A DNA stretch of 64,000 nt from Rhineura floridana (taxonomy: Eukaryota; Chordata; Lepidosauria; Squamata; Rhineuridae): NCBI RefSeq assembly GCF_030035675.1, contig NC_084480.1, positions 251,159,981 through 251,223,980 of the forward strand, read 5' to 3'. The notes under the pieces are model-generated. The model was not told where the DNA came from. It saw nothing but the letters and a program-made list of their open reading frames with translations, and searched no databases. The translations under genes and the position numbers were made by a program. Below, one piece after another: positions 55,966 to 64,000 of this stretch. Numbering within the stretch: position 1 is the first letter of the stretch; the number at the start of each line of letters is the position of its first letter.

Positions 55966-57558
55966 ATATATCTAAGTTTCCTAGCTGGGATCTTAATATA
56001 TGAACATATGATCTAAGACTAATCCCCTCCATCATTCTACTATAATTTCCACTTTCTAGGAATGTCTCCATTTTAGAGCACTTTTGGATGTTTGACAAGA
56101 TAAAGTTAATGGCTCTCCTCCACTTGTTGGACGGTCAAAACCACTGTTACATAAAACTGTTGAAACAGTTCTTCTTATGTTTAGGAGTTTTTAGCATCAT
56201 TTTTCCTTCAAAAACATTCTCACTCCAACATGGGGAGTTACCTCTTTTAATGAAATTCACTGGGCATTTGGTGGGCACTCTGCCAGGGACAGTTTTTACA
56301 AGCTTGGCAAAATTAGGTACATTTACCTTTAAATATGAGCTGGATTGAATTTCTTCCTCATCTCTAGGAAAAGGCATAGGAATAAATAATGCCACAAGTC
56401 AGCGTTCTTAGCCCCCTCCTCTAAAAACTGGAAAAGCGATTAAGCTTCCCACTCCACTTTTCTATTGTTTATACCAATCCTAATAAATGTTGCATTTTTC
56501 TAGAGTGCTTATTATACAGATCACTGTTTATTTATAAGGCAACCTATGCCAATGTAATTCACAATCGTTTATTTTCATGCTTTAGAAGGTGGCCATGGAA
56601 TGTTGTACATGTGTCCTTGCATGCTTAAAAGCAGAGCAGCTTTGTTAAGTTTTTATCTCTCTTATGACTGTAGATTAGGCTTGGAACAGAAAAGAGAACT
56701 GCAAGAGGAAATTGGTTTAGACAAGAGGAGCTACTGTACATAATTCATATTAATCTGTGGGGGAGGTGCAGGCTTTTGGAAACAAAAAAAAAGAGATGCT
56801 GTGCAAGATGGCTTATTCAGTATGACTATATATTCCAGATCCAGCTCTTGGAGATTAGACCTGACTATAAGAGTGTTATATTATTATTAAGAATAAAATT
56901 ATTGGAATTTAATTACTCTTACCATTTTGATTTCTTATTTAAAAGAAGCAGGGCTTTTCCCTAAATAATGCAATTTGCTTCGCTTCTAGACATACACACA
57001 CGCACACACAATATACACAATTATATTTATACTATGTCTTGTTTTTGACACTTATACAATTAGATGCACTAAATCTGTAATTCTATGCACGCTTACTTGA
57101 AAGTAAGTCTCATTGGTCACATCACCACAAGTCTGTTTCCTCCTGCTTCTGCATGGGACTGAACTGAAGTTCATCCCATTCCATTCCTGTGTTGATTTTT
57201 AAAGGGAAATGCTAGAGAAAAAATATGCAGAGAAAAAAATGGGATGGAGCACAGATGGGGGAAATGTAGGCACTTACAAGGTGATCTGAAGGCTCACTCT
57301 CTATTTTTCTCTAAAATTGTAATTACATTTGCCCCAATGATTGGCTAAGTAGCACAGGGGTCTTCTGCTGTCATACATGCTCAAAACATTGTATCAATCG
57401 CCTCTGATGATGTCCTGTCACTCTCAAGGAGATTTGTATAAATGAAACCATGGCAGTCTTCCATGCCTACACAGTCCCATCCCATCTCCCACAACAGGAC
57501 GGATAATTTTGGGAGGCCTGTTTTCATTCAGCCTTAAAACCACTATTTTCTGTTATTA
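55966..57558. other. No recognisable gene
   Basis: A CA-rich patch at about 56992-57010 and a GAATTC-type module remnant at about 57080; otherwise nothing. Confidence 0.5.
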
Positions 57559-57768
57559 GGAAGGGACATAGGAAGCTGCCTTGTAGTGAGTCAAACTATT
57601 TGTCCATTTAGCTCACCATTGTCCGCACTGACTGGGAGAAACTCACCAGGGTTTCAGACAGGAGTCTTTTCCCAGCCCTATCTGGAGATGCTGAGAACTG
57701 AACATGGGATCTTGTGCATGCAAAACAGATGCTCTACCCTGAGCGACGGCCCTTCCCTGTTATCCTAT
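57559..57768 (-). mobile_element. tRNA-Ala-derived SINE
   Basis: On the minus strand a tRNA-like head includes GAGCATCTGTTTTGCATGCA, which carries the TGC anticodon region, and CCCATGTTCAGTTCTCAGCA as B box and acceptor side. It ends at ACTCACTACAAGGCAGCTTC. One of the better copies of the family. Confidence 0.5.
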
Positions 57769-58369
57769 ATAGAGCAAATGAGGTGCAGTTACTCAAATTA
57801 TTTTATGATTACTGAATGCATGTGTACCATTAATCCTCTTCACAGAGCTGTACCATTTTATAATACTGCCCTGACAGTAATAGCCAAAGCACCAGATCAG
57901 CAAGGACTTTTGTACCAGAGGTGGCAGACACCTGTCCATAAAGAAGAATAAGAAAACAAGCTTAGCTTAAGCTAGCATTAAGGTTAGTGACAGGGGCTAA
58001 TTCAATTCAGGAAAACATTGAGCTGAAAATTTTTTATTCAGGGAAAAGGTGAGCCTTCACAGTAAAAAGATGCAGAATTAAAATGAAATAAAACTAAAGA
58101 TATTCATAAAGAACAATAAAGAAAAGAAGAAATGTATGGTTTAAAAAAACTGAAATAGTGAAAAATCAGAGACGGTGGCCGTTCCAGATTACAAATAAAG
58201 CAGAAAATCAGTCTCTGCTGCAAATGATAGATGTGATAGGAAATGAATGGGCAAGAAAGAAGCTGATAAATGAGAACATAGAGATGAGAGGGATTAGAGG
58301 ATTATTTTTACTTTTGTGTTTCTTCCTTATCTCCCACAGGCTCATGGAGTTACAATATATTCTTACTAC

Positions 58370-58446
58370 ATATTATTCTCACAATAATCCTAAAGGATAG
58401 TTAGGCTAAGTTATAGTAACTTGTCCAGCACCACTCTGTGACTTCC
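58370..58446 (-). mobile_element. SINE core fragment
   Basis: CACAATAATCCTAAAGGATA, GTTAGGCTAAG and CCAGCACCACTCTGTGACTT are a degraded inverted SINE core of the kind at 24711. Confidence 0.5.
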
Positions 58447-60316
58447 ATGACTTACAGTACAATCCTAAGGATGTTTAATTAGAAGAAAGACCTGCCAAGT
58501 TCAGCGTCAGCTTACTCCTAGGTAAGAGTGCTTTGGTTTTCACCCTAAAATGTGATCATTACCAAAAAGTGTGGGGACAGCTTCCTTGAGGACACTATAA
58601 TATATATAGGAAACAGCCACTGACTTCAAGTGATTGATATGGTTACTGTCCACACTAATGTTGTCCTCTCTTGGAAACAGTGATGTGAAAAGTCATCTTG
58701 CAACATCAGTTGTCTGTCCTATGGGATTGGCGCAGTGAGCAGAGAGGCAAGGGATCCAGCCAAGGGGCAGCAGCAATCACACTGCTCTGGCAATGTAAGA
58801 TGGGGCTCTCAGATGTGGCTTAAATGGATTCATACAGCACGGGCCATCCAGGGACTATTTCTTGATGGGTGGCTCTATAAATTTAATATAAATAAATAGG
58901 TGCTAATCACAGATTACCTCAGAATAATTGACCCCTTTATTGTACAAAACCACTTGTAAGTATAAAGTGACAGAGTTAGAGGAGAAAGTTTATTTTAAAC
59001 CCCCTGTAGGGATTAGTTATCACAGAGACACCCACACACAAGGAGGATGAAATACTAATTTCAGGCTAAGTCATTACTGTACCAACACAGATCACCCTAA
59101 GAGAGGTAAAGCAATGGCATAGTATGTACTGAAGGATCCATATGGCTACTTTCAAGATTTACTCAGCCCAGAATCATCACACTGCAAGGTGTTCAGCTGA
59201 ATGGATATCTGGTCAAGAGGCACCGATAATCCTCATTGCTGTCTTGTAGGTTAAGCCACTGTTCAGAATAGTATACCCTTGCTTCCTATTTCCTACGGCA
59301 GAGTACTGGAAAGATGAGTTTGCAAATATGAAAAGCCTCATATGGGCTAGTGTCTGGCAACATCATTCCGCCATTCCTCAAAGAGGACTCAGAAGATTGA
59401 GTCCCAAAGGGAGGGGGTTTGAGGGAAAGATCATCTGGGGGCCCAACGGTCAGTGGGAAGGGGGTTGGAGAGTGGCTTGATAAGCCTGCTTCTTCCCTGA
59501 GCTCCTTCTCCTCTTATTTTTGTTGTGTCCGCTCTCCCTCCCTATATGCAATGTGGGCTTTTACTGGTCACTTGTTAGAAGGTGCAAAGGTGGATTTTGT
59601 TGAAGAGATTCCTTGATTGGCCTTAGAATCCCTCCTTTTTTGCCTACTTCACACTGTTGTGATGAATTGCATTGGCGTTTAGACGTGTGTGGTTTGGTTG
59701 CTCTTTGAGCATTGAGTACAGATAGGTGAGGAAGCTGTGGAGAGAAACATTAGTTATACTGAGGCATTTTGGGGTTAAGGGCATCCTTTAGGGATCTGCC
59801 AGTACAGTATGTCCAGTGAGACTTGGGGGTGCCCTCTAGACCTGACATGCACACTTTGGGTGAATGCTGGATAGCAGGGCCTGGAACTGCATGTTGGGTT
59901 CATACCCAAGGATCACTTAGCAAGGAGGGAGTAGTTTCCTACTCATCCTTTGCCCAAGGGTCTTGAAGGATGCTCCCCTAGCAGAATTAGCTAAAATCCT
60001 CATCTGCCCATCCTTTCTGAATTTAGTTGATTTGGTTAATTTGGTCTGCAGTTCCTCCAAGTTGTCATATTAATACATATACCCATTGTCCCAATGTTTT
60101 GTCTCATGAGTCTTCTTTGTGGGTGCAAGAGCAAACAAAGACTGTGGAAAAATGGGGACAAATAAAAACAAAAGCAAAAGCAAAAGAGAAGACAAGAATG
60201 GACGAACGACAGAGGCTTGGAAATATGCAAGTGGGACAGCAAGAGCTATACTTGTTCTCTAATATATTAAAACAAATATTACAATCCTAATAAATTAGTT
60301 GCAGACAGAAAAGGCA

Positions 60317-60319
60317 AGC

Positions 60320-60360
<41 letters not shown>

Positions 60361-60371
60361 ACACACACACA
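60317..60371. repeat. GT then CA microsatellite
   Basis: GTGTGTGTGTGTGTGTGTGT followed by AAATACACACACACACC, able to fold back on itself. Confidence 0.5.
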
Positions 60372-62925
60372 CCATACCTACCTTCTAATACTCATGTATT
60401 ATACAATATGGCTTACATCAATTAAAATGAGAACATGACAACATCAACAATATATAAATCATATCATAATTGCATATTGCAAGGAAACCAGTGATATCAG
60501 GAAGCATGACAAGGGCAGCCACAGCAGATAAAACAGTCATCTCAGCCTGACAAATGAAAATCCTGCCAGGAATTCTTAAAAAATGCCTTCACAAAACAAT
60601 GAAAGGCAATCAAAGACAGAAGTCTGGTCACTGAATGGAGAGAGTGGCTTAAAATGTCCTGGAATCCTCAAAAAAGTATGATATTCCATGGCACATGTTT
60701 GGGATTTCCTCAAAGAATGTCAGTGTGGGGTGTATAGGGTTTGAAGCAGCACCAGATGGGGGGAGCACTCCCCACACATAAGCTGCCTTTCCCATCACCC
60801 CTCCAAATTGCTGGGCCCCTGTGATTGTTTGAAATGCAACTTTTCACATACAAATTGTATCTGAACTATAACGTGGAAATGAAAATATGGCTGCAATCCT
60901 AAGCATGTTTGCTTCAAAGGTACCTCCATCAAAATAAGTAGGGCTTACTTGAAAGAAAATATATTAAGGACAGAAGTGTTAGGCTGCAATCCTATACCCA
61001 TTTTCCTGGGATTAAGCAAAATTAAATTCAGTACAACTTATTTCTGAGTAGACACATATAGGATTGAGCGGTAATGTGAACACTAGTTTACAGAGTCTCT
61101 CTATAAAAATAAAAAGATAAAATTCATTTCAAATATATGAATAGCCTCTTGAAATCAATAAACATACTGAACTGCATCATACAGAGGAAATTGCAGAAGA
61201 TTGTAATTAACTTTCAAGTAATTTGGGAATTACCTTATAGCAAGGCTTGATGACCTGGGATGGACCAATATGCTTAATAGGATGCATGGAATAAATAAAA
61301 ACCATCTCTTTATTGATTACTATGACAGAAACAAATTAACTTTTACAAATATTTTCTCTAAAATCCCATTTACACAAATGTGTGCTGTCTAGACAAGCTA
61401 GCTAAGCAGTGCATTGTTGTTCCACTTTTTTTTTATTTCATTACTGAAGTTGCATAAACAATGGGCAAACCATAGAGTGCCTCAAGGAAAGTAACACTGC
61501 CCCATTAACAAGAAAATAAAACAGTAGCCCTGTTCACACTGGCAATCTCATGTGACTGAAAGCACATCCTCGCTTCTAATCCATGCATAGTCATTTGAAA
61601 GTGCATAGCCCTCACCCTACAGTCTGCTTGCATAATTGACACAGCCCTTCAAATGAAACCACGTGGCTTCAGGGTGAGGACAAAATATGTGATCCCATCC
61701 TCCATACATTCAATTACCACAATGGAAGGCATGAAGAGTTCCAGTATAGAAACTGGGGTAGCAGTGATTTGAGAATGGGCTTCATAAATACAAGACAGCA
61801 AAATGGAAGGAAGCCTCTAGAAAGCAAGGTTGGGGTTTTGTTCATAGTCGGCTCCCAAATGGTTTTTGCTATCAATAAAAATAAGGCTATAATGGAAATT
61901 ATCAAATGCCACTCCTGCTCTTGAGTGGGGAGGGGGATTGCCGCACATGCCCTTCCTTAGAGAAGCATAGAGTGATTTCTCCCAGAGGGAGGGGTATGGA
62001 AGAGACATGGGGCGTCCTTGTCCTATGGGCAAAGGGGAGGGGTCTGGCAAGAAGGGTTTAAATGCCCTCAGGCCATGCCAGTCACCAGAAGGCCATTGTA
62101 GGAAGAAAGCCTAGAGTTGTGGAGATGTTAGATGGGAGCACTCAGGAGTAAAGATGGATGCCCCTGAAGGCTGCAATTCTAATCACACTTACAAAGAAAC
62201 TAAGCCCCATAGAATTTAACATGACTTATTTCTGAGTAGATATGGTTAGGATTGTGCTGTTGGTCAGGCTTGACTAGGGATCTGCTGCAACGATATCCAT
62301 ATCAAAGCAGGGTTGGCAACCCCCTGTCTGGAATGCCCTGCCTTTTAACACGGCTGCTTCAAACTGCTTTACAGACCTGACCCTTCACTGCAGACAGAGG
62401 TCTGAGAAATGAGAAAGATTTAAGAAGATTCTCTACTCTTTCCTGCCTACTCTGCCGGCTGCTATAAACTCACTTTGACAGCCAAACCAATTCCAGTGAG
62501 TAATAATCAACAGACAGAAAACACATATGCTTTGGTCTCCCTTCACAGGAAGTAGATTGGGAACAACAGCAACTGAAGCCACACTTCAGTATGTGAATTC
62601 TATTTTACCACTATTGGGCAAGAAACAAACTGTCATACAAATAACAAGGTGCATGATCAGTGGGTTTAAGGGGGTTGAGCTGACCATGCAGTACCACTGT
62701 TGTTGCTTCTATGAATAAAAGGGAGTGAGGTTAAAGGTAAATGATATGCAGACAGAAAAAGAAAAACAAGACAGTGTGATTTCCTAAATATGATATCATA
62801 CCAACCACAACAAGATTCCTATGAGTAAGACAGAAAACTCAGCATCCAACAACCAGTCAGGATTCCTAACTTAAACTAAAAAAATCCTGGCAGCCAGTCA
62901 GCCAAGGTCACAGAAATCCCCATGC

Positions 62926-63442
62926 AGCACAACCTGACCCAGGGGCTGCAACTAGTACAGAATACTGTGACACAATTGCTGACATGAGTGAGACCCTACC
63001 AGCACATAATACCTCTGCTCTGAAATCTGCACTGGTTGCCGATTTGCTACCGGGCCAAGTTCAAGGTGTGTTTTCCATGTTGTGGGTTCCACATAGTACT
63101 TTTTCTGCTCTTGTAAGAAATTGATCCTTTAGTGTGGCAGTACCTACACTTTGGAATTCCCTGCCTAATGACATTAGGCAGATACCTTCTTTTCAGCACC
63201 TACTAAAAACATTTTTGTTTAGCAAGCCTACCCAAGCATGTACAAGCCATTATGGTTTTTATCTGCTTTTAATTCATTGTTGGTTTTATTATTTTGAATG
63301 TTTTTAAATACCTATCTTTAACTGCCAATAATTTTATTGTTTTAATTTCTTCTATTAACTGCTTTGAGGGTTGTTGTTTTGTTTTACAATAAAGCAGTAT
63401 ATAAATGTTGTAAATAAAATACATAAATAAATTTCAGAGTCA
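62926..63442 (+). mobile_element. L2-like LINE 3' end (in duplicated block, copy 2)
   Basis: CACTTTGGAATTCCCTGCCT (TLWNSLP reading) and AATAAAGCAGTATATAAATG, paired with 23621-24142. Confidence 0.5.
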
Positions 63443-63469
63443 CCGTGGCCCTTGGGTCTCTTTCCTCTT

Positions 63470-63655
63470 TTAGGCACAAAAGGAATCTGCCTTATACCAA
63501 CTCAGGCCATTTGGTACCATCTAGCTCAGTACTGATGACATGGACTAGCATTGGCTCTCCAGGATTCCAGGCAATAGCCTTTTCCAAAAATTGAATTTTG
63601 GATCTTGGCATGCAAAGCATATGCCCTGCCAATGAGCTACAACCCTTCCCCTGCT
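63470..63655 (-). mobile_element. tRNA-Ala-derived SINE (in duplicated block, copy 2)
   Basis: GCATGCAAAGCATATGCCCT and CAATGAGCTACAACCC as in copy 1. It has lost about 15 bp relative to copy 1 near AGTCTGCCTTAATGACTC. Confidence 0.5.
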
Positions 63656-63715
63656 TAAAAAAGTATATTTAAACATTGATCTTTTCAAGTCACTGAAGAA
63701 TGCACATTATACCTG

Positions 63716-63911
63716 GGGCATATCCACACCATTCATTAAAAGCACATTCAACACACATTTGAAGCACATTAATCACACCACAGAATAATGGGAACTGTAA
63801 TTTGTTAAGGGTGGTGGGAACTATAACTATGAATGGGAAACTATACTTCCCAGGATTCTTTGGGGAAGTCATGTGCTTTAAATGAGAGTTGGATGTGCTT
63901 ATGTGGATCTG
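63716..63911. mobile_element. Palindromic MITE (in duplicated block, copy 2)
   Basis: GGGCATATCCACACCATTC against TATGTGGATC, with GGAACTGTAATTTGTTAAGG and CTATACTTCCCAGGATTC between. Confidence 0.5.
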
Positions 63912-64000
63912 CATTATTTCATCAACTTTGTCTGCATATAGATCATTTTAATTAAAATTTAAAATGGAAGTAAGCTACAAGGTTTACTGGGTGACCATGG

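Larger units (their letters stand above)
57769..62041. other. Mostly unassigned DNA
   Basis: Apart from the SINE core and microsatellite listed, it contains GAATTC-type module copies at about 60890 and 60985. No coding evidence. Confidence 0.5.
62042..64000. repeat. Duplicated block, copy 2 (continues past the window end)
   Basis: Aligns with 22774-24730 in the same orientation. It contains an L2-like 3' end (about 62926-63442), a tRNA-Ala SINE (about 63470-63655) and a palindromic MITE (63716-63911) in the same order. The last bases, GTTTACTGGGTGACCATGG, are still matching when the window ends, so the true right boundary is outside. Confidence 0.5.

Overview
This 64 kb window looks like gene-poor chromosomal DNA from a squamate reptile (lizard or snake). 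The evidence is the repeat spectrum: CR1, L2-like and RTE-BovB LINEs together, a Sauria-type SINE with a BovB-like tail, a tRNA-Ala-derived SINE, and many non-autonomous hAT, Tigger-like and Harbinger-like DNA transposons in AT-rich DNA. There is no sign of bacterial or plasmid organisation (no operons, no ribosome binding sites), and most open frames of 60-150 codons are chance frames or transposon fragments.

The only convincing host protein-coding sequence is a KRTCAP3-like four-span membrane protein at about 49.2-49.9 kb on the + strand. It is one uninterrupted exon-like block preceded by a pyrimidine tract and a 3' splice site. Its GC- and CpG-rich 5' flank stands out from the surroundings. 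It is either a retrocopy (possibly with a retained intron piece) or a gene whose coding exons are fused.

Layout. 0-9 kb: L2 tails, a truncated hAT carrying hairpins, a Tigger-like element with an internal 70-bp minisatellite (2.6-3.45 kb), and a four-deep nest at 6.5-8.5 kb (palindromic MITE > hAT > LTR piece and L2). 9.8-14.5 kb: a Sauria SINE and a hAT-like element holding a BovB. 15.4-16.2 kb: a reverse-transcriptase fragment. 17.5-20.5 kb: a long decayed CR1 with a Tigger-like insertion, followed by an LTR. 22.8-24.7 kb: a block duplicated at 62.0-64.0 kb. 25.2-25.7 kb: a block with an inverted copy at 32.9-33.4 kb. 27.6-29.5 kb: a fairly young LINE with a 13-bp target duplication. 33.4-34 kb: a 250-bp tandem duplication. 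36.4-38.3 kb: a BovB inside an L2. 42.2-43.1 kb: an L2 abutting a 70-bp minisatellite. 43.8-45 kb: a solo LTR in a MITE. 50.1-51.0 kb: CR1. 53.7-56 kb: a Harbinger-like MITE and a hAT with an exact 8-bp target duplication. The last 8 kb is mostly unannotatable until the second copy of the duplicated block.

I found no CRISPR array, no convincing functional RNA gene, no intact transposase and no novel enzymatic system. The interest lies in the KRTCAP3-like copy, the datable nested insertions and the local duplications. All identifications are by eye from sequence and recalled family knowledge; no database search was run.
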